64,000 nucleotides of DNA from Hymenobacter ruricola (GCF_015694525.1 NZ_JADQDM010000005.1:186001-250000); one strand, 5' to 3'. Counted from the first letter of the stretch, positions 52,210-61,247 are shown. The notes: generated from the letters alone by a model not told the origin. Made by a program: numbers and translations.

Positions 52210-52899
52210 ATGAAAGTTGTTGTGTTGGTGCTGTTGCTGCTGTCGGCGGCGGGCTCGGTGCGGGCCCAAACGAAGCCGAACCCCGCGCTGAAACGCGAGT
52301 TGGACAGCCTCTACGCCGCCGACCAGCGCTGGCGCCTGCTGCTGTTCGACCGCCGCCTCAGCCGGCGCCCCGACTCGCTGGCGGCTGCCCTGGGCGTGCC
52401 GAAGGACCAGCTGCAGCCCTACGCCATCCGGCGAATGCTGCAAACCGACTCATCCAACCTGGTGCGGGTGCGCGCCATTGTGAAGCAGTACGGCTACCCC
52501 GGCAAGAGCCTGGTGGGCGAGCCCACGAACGAAACCGTCTGGAACGTCGTCCAGCATTCCGACGCCATCAGCCAGTACCTGCCCCTCATCAAAAAAGCCG
52601 CCGCCAAAGGCGAATTGCCCTTCCGCCTCTACGCCCAGATGCTGGACCGCCAACTCATGCGGGCCGGCAAGCCTCAGCGCTACGGCACCCAGGGCATGAG
52701 CTACAGCCACACCAACCCCGCCACCGGCCGCCGCGAGGCCCAGCCGCCGTTCATCTGGCCCATCAAAGACCCGGCAGGCGTGAACGCGCGCCGCCGCCAG
52801 GCCGGTTTCACCACCACCTTGGAGCAAAATGCCGCCATCCTCGGCATTGCCTACCGCGTGGTGACGCTGCCGGAAGTTGCCCAAATGCCCAAAGACTAA
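52210..52899 (+). CDS. secreted DUF6624 domain protein
   Basis: This 229-residue protein has a signal peptide (MKVVVLVLLLLSAAGSVRAQ). The DUF6624 region is recognised by VKQYGYPGKSLVGEPTNETV, NVVQHSDAISQYLPLIKKAA and KPQRYGTQGMSY, with conserved His, Asp and Arg residues. The function is unknown. The ATG at 52210 is preceded by a TATCTTG element about 25 bases upstream. The GNAT gene follows after 10 bases, so the two may be co-transcribed. Confidence 0.82.
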   Translation: MKVVVLVLLLLSAAGSVRAQTKPNPALKRELDSLYAADQRWRLLLFDRRLSRRPDSLAAALGVPKDQLQPYAIRRMLQTDSSNLVRVRAIVKQYGYPGKSLVGEPTNETVWNVVQHSDAISQYLPLIKKAAAKGELPFRLYAQMLDRQLMRAGKPQRYGTQGMSYSHTNPATGRREAQPPFIWPIKDPAGVNARRRQAGFTTTLEQNAAILGIAYRVVTLPEVAQMPKD

Positions 52900-52909
52900 C
52901 CCTCGCTCA

Positions 52910-53359
52910 ATGACCATCCGCTGGCACTGCATCGCCTTCGACTCGTTTCCGCCCCTCATTCTCTACGACGTGCTGCGCCTCCGTTCCGAGGTGTTTGTGG
53001 TGGAGCAAAACTGCCCGTATCAGGACATTGACCGCCAGGACCTTGACGCCTACCACCTGCTGGGCTACAATGAAGCCGGTGAGCTGGTGGCCTACGCCCG
53101 CCTCTTCGGCGCCGGCAAGTGCTACGACGAGGCCAGCATCGGGCGCGTTATCGTAGCCCAGCCCTACCGCAGCTTCGGCCTGGGCCGCGAGCTCATGCGC
53201 CAGGCCCTGTTGCATTCCGACGCCTTGTTCGGCCCGCAACCCAATAAAATCGGCGCGCAACAGCACCTGGAGGCGTTCTACAACGGCTTCGGCTACGAGC
53301 AGTGCGGCCCGATGTACGTGGAGGATGGCATCCCGCACATCCCCATGCGGCGCGGCTGA
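52910..53359 (+). CDS. ElaA-type GNAT acetyltransferase
   Basis: This 149-residue GNAT enzyme is of the ElaA group. LRLRSEVFVVEQNCPYQDID near residue 23 is the hallmark, and the acetyl-CoA loop QPYRSFGLGRELMRQALLHS lies near 84-103. The end LEAFYNGFGYEQCG is typical. The substrate is unknown. The ATG at 52910 follows the DUF6624 gene by 10 bases; the palindrome at 53397 follows the stop. Confidence 0.88.
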   Translation: MTIRWHCIAFDSFPPLILYDVLRLRSEVFVVEQNCPYQDIDRQDLDAYHLLGYNEAGELVAYARLFGAGKCYDEASIGRVIVAQPYRSFGLGRELMRQALLHSDALFGPQPNKIGAQQHLEAFYNGFGYEQCGPMYVEDGIPHIPMRRG

Positions 53360-53396
53360 GCGCGACTCAACACGACGTTGAAATTGAAACAAAAAG

Positions 53397-53492
53397 AAAC
53401 GTCATGCTGAGCTTGTCGAAGCATCTCGCGTGCAATAGTAAATCATTTACTACCGCACGCGAGATGCTTCGACAAGCTCAGCATGACGTTCC
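53397..53492. repeat. family A variant palindrome
   Basis: The arms start GTCATGCTGAGCTTGTCGAA and end CGACAAGCTCAGCATGAC, intermediate between family A (TGTCGAG) and family B (CTGAG) sequences. It lies between convergent GNAT and DsbA-like genes. Confidence 0.9.
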
Positions 53493-53507
53493 AAACTTAA
53501 AAAATGT

Positions 53508-54209
53508 TTAATCGCAGCCTTCCGGGCCGCAGGCCGGCCCGTCGGCCACCAGCACCGGCGCCGGCTTCGCGGGCTTGAACTCGTCGTACACCTTCTCCAG
53601 CACTTCGGCAAACAGTTCGCTGGGCTGCGCGCCCGACACCGCATATTTGTCTTCAAACACGAAGAACGGCACGCCGCGCACGTTGATTTGCTGAGCCTGG
53701 TACTCGTCAAGGCGCACGGCGTTGGCATACATCCCAGCTTTGAGGGCTTCACGAATTTCGGTGGCGTCCAGGCCCACTTCGGCGCCCAGCTTCACCAGCG
53801 TCTCCAGGTCGCCCACGTTCTGGCCTTCGAGGTAGTAGGCGGCCATCAGGCGCTCCTTGGTGGCGTCTTGCCGGCCGTGGTGGGCACCGAGGTGGATGAG
53901 CTGGTGCGCCAGAAAAGTATTGGCCGGTATGGTGCGGTCGAAATCGTAATGCAGGCCCACTTCCGCGGCGGCCTTGGTCACGTAAGCGCCCATGTTGCGG
54001 GCTTCGTCCGTAGAAACGCCTTTCTTTTTGGCCAGCGCCTCGTGGGTGCTCTCGCCCGGCGTGGGCTGGAAATTGGGGTCGAGCTGGAAGCTGTGCCAGA
54101 CGACTTCCACTTCGTCGCGGTGCGCGAAGTCTTTCAGCGCGTTCTCAAACTTGCGCTTGCCGATGTAGCAGAACGGGCAAACGACGTCGGAACAGATTTC
54201 AACTTTCAT
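53508..54209 (-). CDS. DsbA family oxidoreductase (FrnE-like)
   Basis: This 233-residue thioredoxin-fold protein begins MKVEICSDVVCPFCYIGKRK, with the redox motif CPFC at about residues 11-14. A helical insert and the cis-Pro region VRGVPFFVFEDKYAVSG follow. There is no signal peptide, so it is cytoplasmic, as is usual for FrnE-like members. The C-terminus adds a Cys-containing tail CGPEGCD that could take part in disulfide exchange. The ATG at 54209 was chosen over upstream in-frame starts lacking homology. Confidence 0.9.
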   Translation of the reverse strand: MKVEICSDVVCPFCYIGKRKFENALKDFAHRDEVEVVWHSFQLDPNFQPTPGESTHEALAKKKGVSTDEARNMGAYVTKAAAEVGLHYDFDRTIPANTFLAHQLIHLGAHHGRQDATKERLMAAYYLEGQNVGDLETLVKLGAEVGLDATEIREALKAGMYANAVRLDEYQAQQINVRGVPFFVFEDKYAVSGAQPSELFAEVLEKVYDEFKPAKPAPVLVADGPACGPEGCD

Positions 54210-54290
54210 GATGGAATAGCCTAATAAATTGATGTAGGTACAACAATTATAAGCACCAGAAAGGTTTGGTTTCTTCGCAGTAAGCACAAG

Positions 54291-54331
54291 AACGTGGAGC
54301 GAAGCATCTTTACCGCAAGAGTAAATAATTA
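54291..54331. repeat. remnant of a family B variant palindrome
   Basis: GAGCGAAGCATCTTTACCGC matches the left arm of the element at 21228-21315, but the outer end is shortened and the right arm is missing. Confidence 0.7.
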
Positions 54332-54458
54332 CCGGTGCCGGGCACCCAGACCTCATGGGGCTGCGCACGGGGCGCAACATTCGGTCGCGCGGCGCAGTTA
54401 GCACCCCTGGCGCTGGGCGCGGCTTTGCGGCCCGGCCTTCACTTTACCCTTACCCCTC

Positions 54459-55457
54459 ATGGAATTTCAAGAATTAGGCAGCTCCGGCGTTTCGGTTTCG
54501 CGCATCACCTTCGGCAGCTGGGCAGCCGGCGGCTGGATGTGGGGCGGCACCGAGCAAAACGACGCCGTGGGCGCCATCCAGGCCAGCTATGACCTCGACG
54601 TGACCAGCATCGACACGGCGCCGGTGTACGGCATGGGCTTCAGCGAGCAAATTGTGGGCGAAGCCATCAAAAGCCTGCCGCGCGACAAGGTCCAAATCCT
54701 CACCAAGTTCGGCATGCGCTGGGACCTGGCTCAGGGCGACTTCGCCATGAAAACCAAGGACAACGACGGCCGCGACCTCGACGTGTACAAGTACGCCGGC
54801 CGCGACAGCATCATCAAGGAATGCGAGGACAGCCTGCGCCGCCTCGGCACCGACTACATTGACCTCTACCAACAGCACTGGCCCGATGTGACCACGCCGA
54901 TTGACGAAACCATGGAAGCCGTGAGCCGGCTCATCGAGCAGGGCAAGGTGCGCGCCGCCGGCGTGAGCAACTACTCGGTGACCCAGATGCAGGAAGCCGA
55001 AAAGACGGTGCAGCTGGCCTCCAACCAAGTGCCTTACAGCATGGTGCGCCGCGACATTGAGCAGGACGTGGTGCCGTACTGCATCGAAAACCACAAGGCT
55101 ATTCTGGTGTATAGCCCGCTGCAGCTGGGGTTGCTGACGGGCAAGATGAAGCCCGGCCAGGAGTTTGGCGAAGGCGACCTGCGCCGGGGCCATCGTCTTT
55201 TTACGCCCGAAAACGTGACGCGCGTGAACGCCGTGCTCAACAAAATCCGCCCGCTGGCCGAAACCAAAAACGCCACCCTCGGCCAGCTCGTGCTGCGCTG
55301 GACGCTGGCGCAGCCCGGCATTTCGGTGGCGCTGGTGGGCGCCCGCAACCCCGAGCAGGCCGTGCAAAACGCCCGCGCCATGGACTTTGAACTCACGTTT
55401 GAGGAAGTAGACTTCATCAACAAGCAGCTGCGGGAGCTGGCGCCGGCCGCAGCGTAG
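54459..55457 (+). CDS. aldo/keto reductase
   Basis: This 332-residue NADPH-dependent TIM-barrel reductase has the catalytic tetrad in place: Asp52 and Tyr57 (SIDTAPVYGMG), Lys83 (ILTKFG) and His140 (LYQQHWPD). The coenzyme-binding end WTLAQPGISVALVGARNPEQ is intact. The substrate is unknown; this subfamily reduces varied aldehydes and ketones. The ATG at 54459 starts at FQELGSSGVSVSRITFGSWA, typical of the family. A long hairpin terminator follows. Confidence 0.92.
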   Translation: MEFQELGSSGVSVSRITFGSWAAGGWMWGGTEQNDAVGAIQASYDLDVTSIDTAPVYGMGFSEQIVGEAIKSLPRDKVQILTKFGMRWDLAQGDFAMKTKDNDGRDLDVYKYAGRDSIIKECEDSLRRLGTDYIDLYQQHWPDVTTPIDETMEAVSRLIEQGKVRAAGVSNYSVTQMQEAEKTVQLASNQVPYSMVRRDIEQDVVPYCIENHKAILVYSPLQLGLLTGKMKPGQEFGEGDLRRGHRLFTPENVTRVNAVLNKIRPLAETKNATLGQLVLRWTLAQPGISVALVGARNPEQAVQNARAMDFELTFEEVDFINKQLRELAPAAA

Positions 55458-55473
55458 CAACTCCATTGAGCCA

Positions 55474-55530
55474 TAAAAAACGGACCTGCTCCGCTGGGCT
55501 GGCATTAGCTCAGCGAAGCAGGTCCGTTTG
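55474..55530. terminator. long hairpin terminator
   Basis: AAACGGACCTGCT (55478-55490) pairs with AGCAGGTCCGTTT, and the inner CCGCTGGGCT pairs imperfectly with AGCTCAGCGA. A and T runs lie on either side, between the aldo/keto reductase gene and the convergent SnoaL-like gene. Confidence 0.82.
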
Positions 55531-55582
55531 CTGGTTGCCGCTTCAGGAGCGTCACCCATAGCCCAAGCGGCAAACGTGCCGG

Positions 55583-55981
55583 CTATTGGCCCCAGAAGGC
55601 GTCTTCCTGGGCAGCGTCGGCCGAGAAAACCTGTACTTGCGTAATCAGGCCATTTTCAACCGTGTACACGTCGATGTTGTCGACGTTGAGCACGGCGCCG
55701 GGCGGCTGGGCGGCTTTCCAGTGCACGCGGCAGGCCACGCGGTTGCCGTTCACGCTCATCAGGTCGGCGGCGGTGAGCACCAGCGAGCCGGCGGTGAGCT
55801 CCTGCATTTGGCCCACCATGCCAAACACCTCCTCGCGCGAGTGCTTGAGGCCGGAGAGGCGGTTGCGGCCGGGCTGGCTCCACTGCACCTGGGGGTGCAG
55901 GGCTGCGCCTACTTTGTCGAATTGGCCGTGCTGCACGGCGGTCAGGAAGTCGTGAACGACTTGTTGGGGTTGGGTTTCCAT
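55583..55981 (-). CDS. SnoaL-like / NTF2-fold protein
   Basis: This is a 132-residue NTF2-like domain protein beginning METQPQQVVHDFLTAVQHGQ. VDNIDVYTVENGLITQVQVF closes the cone-shaped fold. Such proteins include polyketide cyclases, isomerases and many of unknown function. The start is uncertain: an upstream in-frame ATG at 56125 would add 48 residues that look like a signal peptide followed by an unstructured stretch, which would make it periplasmic. The shorter start was chosen because homologues usually begin there. Confidence 0.78.
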   Translation of the reverse strand: METQPQQVVHDFLTAVQHGQFDKVGAALHPQVQWSQPGRNRLSGLKHSREEVFGMVGQMQELTAGSLVLTAADLMSVNGNRVACRVHWKAAQPPGAVLNVDNIDVYTVENGLITQVQVFSADAAQEDAFWGQ

Positions 55982-56227
55982 AAAACGGAGTGTTGGAAAA
56001 GGGGTGAAAAATGAGACGGTGGCTGGTGAAAGAGAAGTGGTTTGGGCCGGGGGCAAACCCACCGGTGCGGCCATCGAAAGCGGCTGTAAGCCAATGGCCA
56101 GCAGGGGAAGCAAGCGCTGTTTCATGGTTGCAAATTTTCGCTCCCGAGCCCGCCTGCTCCGTACCTTTTTCCGCCAACCCGTTACCAGTTTGCGTCACCT
56201 TATCAAACCCGTGTTTGCGGCCTGCTG

Positions 56228-57244
56228 CTATGCCGCCCGGTAGTTGCCGGGGTTTTGCCCGGTCCAGCGCTTAAAGGCCCGGCTAAAGGCGCTCACCTCG
56301 TTGTAGCCCAGCAGGTAGGACACTTCTTTCAGCGGGTGGTGGCCGGCCTGCAGGTAGTGAAGGGCCAAGGTTTTGCGCACGGCGTCGGCTACTTCCTGGT
56401 AGGTGGTGCCTTCGTCCTGCAGCTTGCGTTGCAGGCTGCGCGGGCTGAGGCAGAAGTTGGCCGCCAGCGCTTCCAGCGACGGCAGCCCCAGATAGGCGTT
56501 GGCCAGCAGGTGCCCGCTTATTCGGTCCTTTAGCTGCGCGGCCGCGGGCTTTTCCGCCGTCAGCGCCGCCACTTTTTTGAGCAGCAGCGCCTGCATTTCG
56601 TAGCTGCCGGTGAGGATGGACAAGTCCCAATAGCAGTTGTCGATTTCCAGCACGTACTCGCCCGGTTGGCCGTCGGCAATTGCGGCGGCCCGCAAGGCCC
56701 GGGCGTGGTCGGGCAGCCGGCGCGCGGCGGGCGGAAACCAGACCGCGTCCGGCCGGATGCGCTCCAGCACCAGCCCGTCCAGTTCGTGTAGCACAAACGC
56801 CAAAAAGAATTCCATGAGGTGGCCCAACGCTTCTGGCACCGCCGATGACGCCCCGGGCAAAAAGTGAAACCGCAGCGAGAAGCGTTGCCCCGAATGGGTT
56901 ATTGCCAGCCCAATCTGGTCGGTAAACAGGGGTAGCAGCGGGACCGCCTGGGTCAGGGCCTCGCCCACGGTGCGGCTGCTTTGCACCAGCTGGCTCACCA
57001 CGCCCAGGGCCATGGGCGTGGCAGCCTCGCCAAAATGCAGGCCAAACAGGGGGTCGTCGGTCAGGTGGGCGGCGTTGAGCCAGAGGTCGTGCCATTGCTT
57101 GGCCGAAAGCGGGCCAGCCGGCTCGTTCAGCAGCGCCGTTGGGCTAACGCCGGCCAGCTGCTCCAGGCGGGCCGGCGCCGTGCCGCGCTGGGCCGCGTAG
57201 GCAAACAGGGAAAGCGCAAGTTGCTGCTGCGGAGAAGGGGGCAT
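56228..57244 (-). CDS. AraC family transcriptional regulator
   Basis: This 338-residue regulator has an N-terminal arabinose-binding-like (Arabinose_bd) domain (about residues 10-215, GLHFGEAATPMALGVVSQLV) and a C-terminal double helix-turn-helix. The latter is seen in LEALAANFCLSPRSLQRKLQ and KEVSYLLGYNEVSAFSRAFK. The inducer is unknown. It diverges from the YdeI-like gene, a possible target, and precedes the SnoaL-like gene on the same strand. The ATG at 57244 was chosen over an upstream in-frame start with a non-conserved extension. Confidence 0.88.
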   Translation of the reverse strand: MPPSPQQQLALSLFAYAAQRGTAPARLEQLAGVSPTALLNEPAGPLSAKQWHDLWLNAAHLTDDPLFGLHFGEAATPMALGVVSQLVQSSRTVGEALTQAVPLLPLFTDQIGLAITHSGQRFSLRFHFLPGASSAVPEALGHLMEFFLAFVLHELDGLVLERIRPDAVWFPPAARRLPDHARALRAAAIADGQPGEYVLEIDNCYWDLSILTGSYEMQALLLKKVAALTAEKPAAAQLKDRISGHLLANAYLGLPSLEALAANFCLSPRSLQRKLQDEGTTYQEVADAVRKTLALHYLQAGHHPLKEVSYLLGYNEVSAFSRAFKRWTGQNPGNYRAA

Positions 57245-57394
57245 GGCGTTTTTGGCAAAACTACCCGGCGCCCATTGGCCAGCCAACTGGTGGCGTTTGC
57301 GGACAACGCTTTGGCGCGCGAAGACAAGAAGGCGTGCAAAAACCAGCGCCGCTGCTAGCTTTGGCCGCACCGGCCAGCTCAACATTCATACGCC

Positions 57395-57880
57395 ATGACC
57401 GAACCCATCCATTTCCGGGCCCAGTTGGAGCCGGGCGGCCCCAGCTTTATGCCCACTCAAACCATTGTGGTGCCGGCCGAGGTGCTGGTAGCCTTGGGCG
57501 GCAAGGCGGCCAAGCGCGTCATTGTCAGCATTCGGGGGCACGCGTTGCGGCTGGGGCTGCTGCCGTTGGAAGGCGGCGGGCGCTACCTCATGCTGAACAA
57601 GGACGTGTGCCGCGCCGTGGGCATCGAGCTGGGCCAGTGGCTCGACATCGACATTACCCCGGACCCCAACCCCGACCACGTAGACCTGCCCCCGGAGCTG
57701 GCCGAAGCCCTGGCCGCCTGGCCCGAGGCCGAAACGGCTTTCCACAACTACAGCGGTGCCCACCGCCGCGCCATGGCCCGCTGGGTGGATGAGGCCAAGC
57801 AAAAAGAAACCCGCGCCCGCCGCGCCGTGACACTCACGGAACGACTGGCGCGGGGCCTGCACCCCTTTCGGGGCGATTGA
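57395..57880 (+). CDS. YdeI/OmpD-associated family protein
   Basis: This 161-residue cytoplasmic protein has an N-terminal DUF1905 domain (about residues 5-95, IHFRAQLEPGGP and GRYLMLNKDVCRAVG) and a C-terminal OmdA-type helical domain (about 95-160, LPPELAEALAAWPEAETAFH and YSGAHRRAMARWVDEAKQKE). The family is annotated as bacteriocin-protection, YdeI or OmpD-associated; the mechanism is not established. It is divergent from the AraC regulator. Confidence 0.87.
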   Translation: MTEPIHFRAQLEPGGPSFMPTQTIVVPAEVLVALGGKAAKRVIVSIRGHALRLGLLPLEGGGRYLMLNKDVCRAVGIELGQWLDIDITPDPNPDHVDLPPELAEALAAWPEAETAFHNYSGAHRRAMARWVDEAKQKETRARRAVTLTERLARGLHPFRGD

Positions 57881-57889
57881 TTTTAGGGC

Positions 57890-59773
57890 TTACTGCTTCT
57901 CCAGACGCTGCACGGTGCTGCCCTGCGCCGTGCGCACGTGCAGCAGGTACAGGCCGGCGGGCACGCCTGCAAGCGGCAGTTCCTGCGCCCGGCCGCCAGT
58001 TAGGCTGGCGCGCAGCCACAGCTGGCCGGTGAGGCGCACGAGGCGCACTTCGCAGGGCGTGGCGGGAGCCGTGCTCAGGTCCAGGGTGAGGCGGTCGGCG
58101 GCGGGGTTGGGGTAGAAATCAACGGGCTGGTTGGGGACGGCTACGCTCACGGTGGCCGCTTTGGAGTAGGTGGTGGTGCCGTCCACGTCTACCTGGCGCA
58201 GGCGGTAGTAGCTGGTGCCCGGCAGGGGTTTGGCATCCACGGCGGCGTACTCCATGGCTCGCGTCGAGCTGCCTTGTGCTTTGGTTTCGGCCACGGCGGC
58301 GAAGACCTCGCCGTCGGCGCTGCGCTCTATCACAAAGGCTTTGCTGTTATGCTCCGTGGCGGTGGCCCAGCGCAGTTGCACGGTGCCTTTGCTGGCCTGG
58401 GCCGAGAAATAGGTGAGCACCACCGGCAGCGGCGCGGCCGAGCAGAAGATGGTGGCGCTGCCAATGGTGCCGCCGGCCGCGTCGAAGCCGTTGGAGGGGC
58501 TGCCGGCGTCGCAGAAATTCAGCCGCCCGGTCACGCCGAAAGCGCCGCTGTTCTGCGTGTAGCCGCCGGCCGTGATGGTGCCGCGCTGGGGCGCCGCCGG
58601 GCCCGTGACAACGCCGCTGGCGCTGTTGGTAAAATTGGCGCTCACGGCGAGGGTTCCGGCGTTGGCAATGGTGCCGCTGTTAACGGTTTCACCGCCCACG
58701 CTGAACGCGCTGCCGCTGCTGTTGGTGAGGCTGCCACCGGCGTTATTGTTAAAATTGCCGCTGGCGGAAATGGTGCTGGCGTTAGTAATGGTGCCGTTGT
58801 TCACGATTCCGCCGGTAACGCTGAACGTACTGCCGCTGCTGTTGGTGAGGCTGGAGTTGCTGGTAATGGCCGCCATACCGCCATTCAGGTTCATGGTGCC
58901 GTTATTGACGAGGGTGGTCGAAGCCGCGATGCCGAGGTAGCTGCCAAACGTGGCCGTGGCCCCGGCGGCGTTCGTGAACTGGCTCGGGCCCGGGCTGGGG
59001 AAGTTGAAGCCCTGCGTCCAGTTGGCGCTGTTGCTGACCGCGATGGAGCTGGAGCCACTGGGCGTCAGGCCCGTGCTCCAGGCGCCGGCCGTGTGATTAA
59101 CGGTGAGGCTGCCCGTGTAGTTAACGCTCGTGGCGTTCCACGTGCCGCTATTGTTGAGAATAATGGTACCCTTCGGCTCGATGTACCCCGACCAGGTGCC
59201 CGTGTTGGTGATGGACATCGCGGACGCCACGCCGTTCGACGGCTGCAAGCTGCCTGACCAGGTGCCGTCGTTCACCACGGTTACGTTGCCGGCGTAGGTC
59301 GTGTATACCGCCCAGGTCGTGCCGGCCTTGTTGTTGACGGTGCTGCCGGCGGCCAGGGGCTGAATGCTGCCGTTCCAGGTGCCATAGTTGTTGATGACGA
59401 CCGGGTCCTTGAAGTTATTGCCCACGTACGAGTTCCAGACCGCGCCCGAGCCTGCGGCAGTGCCGTTGTAAATGATGGTGTTGGCGGTGTTGTTCGGCAC
59501 CTTCACCGTGCCGTTCATGGTGCCGCTGTTGCAAATGGTGACGTTGTCGCCGGCCACGTTGATGGTGCCCGTGAAGTTGACGCCTGCTCCAATGCAGATG
59601 GTGCCGTTGCTGGGGCTGAAGTTGTTGCCGGCATTGGCGGCGGTGATGGTAATGTTGCAGGTGGTGCACTGGGCGTGCGCTTCACCGGTCATGCCAACCA
59701 AGGCCACTGCTCCGCAGAAGAGCACCAACTTCCCCACGACTAACGCACGAAGGAGGGTAAAGGCTTGCATCAT
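57890..59773 (-). CDS. repetitive T9SS-secreted adhesin-like protein
   Basis: This is a 627-residue protein. A signal peptide (about residues 1-35, cleaved near AHAQ) leads into a long low-complexity region of Asn/Gly/Thr/Ser repeats such as VNNGTMNLNGG, LTNSSGSTFSVTGG and IVNNGTITNASTISASG, the pattern of a beta-helix. A globular domain and then a type A T9SS sorting domain (last 75 residues, DFYPNPAADRLTLDLS to GLYLLHVRTAQGS) follow. It is probably a surface or extracellular adhesin. CTTC near the N-terminus may form a disulfide. A good promoter lies about 40 bases upstream. Confidence 0.88.
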   Translation of the reverse strand: MMQAFTLLRALVVGKLVLFCGAVALVGMTGEAHAQCTTCNITITAANAGNNFSPSNGTICIGAGVNFTGTINVAGDNVTICNSGTMNGTVKVPNNTANTIIYNGTAAGSGAVWNSYVGNNFKDPVVINNYGTWNGSIQPLAAGSTVNNKAGTTWAVYTTYAGNVTVVNDGTWSGSLQPSNGVASAMSITNTGTWSGYIEPKGTIILNNSGTWNATSVNYTGSLTVNHTAGAWSTGLTPSGSSSIAVSNSANWTQGFNFPSPGPSQFTNAAGATATFGSYLGIAASTTLVNNGTMNLNGGMAAITSNSSLTNSSGSTFSVTGGIVNNGTITNASTISASGNFNNNAGGSLTNSSGSAFSVGGETVNSGTIANAGTLAVSANFTNSASGVVTGPAAPQRGTITAGGYTQNSGAFGVTGRLNFCDAGSPSNGFDAAGGTIGSATIFCSAAPLPVVLTYFSAQASKGTVQLRWATATEHNSKAFVIERSADGEVFAAVAETKAQGSSTRAMEYAAVDAKPLPGTSYYRLRQVDVDGTTTYSKAATVSVAVPNQPVDFYPNPAADRLTLDLSTAPATPCEVRLVRLTGQLWLRASLTGGRAQELPLAGVPAGLYLLHVRTAQGSTVQRLEKQ

Positions 59774-59810
59774 AGGATTTGGTATTTAGGTGAATACAGC
59801 AATGTTTGCG

Positions 59811-59842
59811 CAAAATTAAAGGCCATTCCCATTTCCGTACAA
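59811..59842 (-). promoter_or_regulatory. promoter of the adhesin-like gene
   Basis: On the minus strand, TTG (59842-59840) is followed after 21 bases by TAATTTTG (59818-59811), matching the Bacteroidota TTG/TAnnTTTG promoter with correct spacing. It is the best promoter match in the window. Confidence 0.6.
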
Positions 59843-59941
59843 GCGTAGCATCAGTTAAAGTTCTGATTATTTGACAAATGATAGCACAGCCTTCCCACTC
59901 ATAGACGAGTAAATATTATTATTGCCAGAAATACCATGCAC

Positions 59942-59979
59942 AAAAAAGCCGCCAGCGCGGGGGCGCTAAGCGGCTTTTC
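59942..59979 (-). terminator. intrinsic terminator of the DUF2141 gene
   Basis: AAAAGCCGC (59944-59952) pairs with GCGGCTTTT (59970-59978), with a GC-rich loop. On the minus strand it ends in a T run, 40 bases after the DUF2141 stop. Confidence 0.88.
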
Positions 59980-60019
59980 GGGGGCACTTTGGAATGGATT
60001 ATGGCAACTGGGATGCCGT

Positions 60020-60460
60020 TTAGTCTTTCAACACGATACTGACGACCTTGCCGGGCCCGTCGACCATGAATTTGCACTCATCGAAACCGGGCGCGGCCAC
60101 AGTGGGGCGCACATTGTTGGAAAAAGCATACGGCTCGGTGGGGATGCCGAGGAAGTTCTTGTCGATTTTGTCGTTGTTGTTCAAATCCTGGGTAATGGCC
60201 ACGGCCCACTCGCCCCGGGGCAGCTCCACGGGCAGCGTGAATTCGCTCTTGCCGGCCGGCTTTACGGATTTGGAAAACGCCCACTTGCCGCTTTTCAAAA
60301 AACCTTCGCGGGTGTTGTAGAAATACAGCCGGACGGCCGCCGTGGTCGATACCAGGGACGTGACGGTGACCGTCACGGACTGGGGCTCGGCGGGCGCGGG
60401 GGCGGCCGCGGTCAGGAGCAAACCGCTCAGCAGCAGCGAGGCAAGGGGCAATACGGTCAT
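60020..60460 (-). CDS. secreted DUF2141 domain protein
   Basis: This 146-residue protein has a signal peptide (TVLPLASLLLSGLLLTAAAP) and a DUF2141 beta-sandwich recognised by AVAITQDLNNNDKIDKNFLG and the PTEPYAFSNN end. It is probably periplasmic or at the surface; its function is unknown. The Asp/Asn loop DLNNNDKID resembles a calcium-binding site. The ATG at 60460 precedes the signal sequence. Confidence 0.87.
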   Translation of the reverse strand: MTVLPLASLLLSGLLLTAAAPAPAEPQSVTVTVTSLVSTTAAVRLYFYNTREGFLKSGKWAFSKSVKPAGKSEFTLPVELPRGEWAVAITQDLNNNDKIDKNFLGIPTEPYAFSNNVRPTVAAPGFDECKFMVDGPGKVVSIVLKD

Positions 60461-60625
60461 AAGCGGAAAGAATATCAGTGGAAGTAGGCCGGCAACACCC
60501 GTGCTTACGCAAAGAGTTCGGAAACAACTGGTTTTGCCTTGGTGCCGTATGCCGAAATGCGCGGGCGCGCCGCCGGTTTTTTGTTATTATTGCATTTCTC
60601 CTTCGCTCTTTCGCCTGCTTTTCCG

Positions 60626-61075
60626 ATGACGCCTTCGCGCCGCCTTTTGCCCCTGGCCTTGCTGGCCACTCTTGCCCTCAGCAGCTGCGAAAAGGAGGAG
60701 CTGGGCTCTCCCACCGCCGCCACGCTGCTCGACGCCCGCTGGATGCTGGCGCAGGTCGACGACTTTCCGGTGGCGGCCGCCAGCTACTCCGGCACCGCCG
60801 GCTCCTACCTGGAGTTTGTGGGGCTGGGCACCTGCACCGTGGGCCTGGGGCCGTGCAACAACTTCAGCGGCCGTTTCACGCTCGGCGGCGGGCAGCAGCT
60901 GGCGCTTTCGGCGCCCATCCCCACCCGCGTGCCGTGCCCGGTGCAGGACCTGGAAAACCACTACCTAACCAACCTGGCCCTGACGGCGCGCTACGAAATC
61001 AGCGGCGAGGAGCTGCGGTTGTTTGACAAGGAAAAGGCCGCCCCGCGGCTGGTGTTTCACCGGGCCGGGAAGTAG
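60626..61075 (+). CDS. META domain lipoprotein
   Basis: This 149-residue lipoprotein has the signal peptide MTPSRRLLPLALLATLALSS and a lipobox LALSSC at residues 16-21. The META/HslJ-like domain follows, with LLDARWMLAQVDDFPV, the internal CNNFSGRF and LRLFDKEKAAPRLVF. Lipoproteins of this family sit in the envelope and are linked to stress tolerance in E. coli (HslJ). The ATG at 60626 directly precedes the signal peptide. A family A palindrome follows. Confidence 0.85.
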   Translation: MTPSRRLLPLALLATLALSSCEKEELGSPTAATLLDARWMLAQVDDFPVAAASYSGTAGSYLEFVGLGTCTVGLGPCNNFSGRFTLGGGQQLALSAPIPTRVPCPVQDLENHYLTNLALTARYEISGEELRLFDKEKAAPRLVFHRAGK

Positions 61076-61110
61076 GCGCTGCGGATTAGCGGTTCAGAAC
61101 AAAAAAGAAC

Positions 61111-61208
61111 GTCATGTCGAGCTTGTCGAGACATCTCGCGTGGGAGAGTAATCCAATCATCAGGAATTAGTCGTGGCACGCGAGATGTCTCGACAAGCTC
61201 GACATGAC
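61111..61208. repeat. family A palindrome upstream of the GIY-YIG gene
   Basis: A complete copy with arms GTCATGTCGAGCTTGTCGAG and CTCGACAAGCTCGACATGAC and the inner pair CATCTCGCG/CGCGAGATG. It ends 39 bases before the GIY-YIG start. Confidence 0.93.
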
Positions 61209-61247
61209 TGATGGGCCGGCGAACTGGCAAATCACGAAGCTTGCACG

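Noticed and set aside
54210..54404. N-terminal extension of the DsbA-like protein
   Set aside because: The upstream frame has no homology and passes through a repeat remnant; the conserved domain starts at the ATG at 54209.
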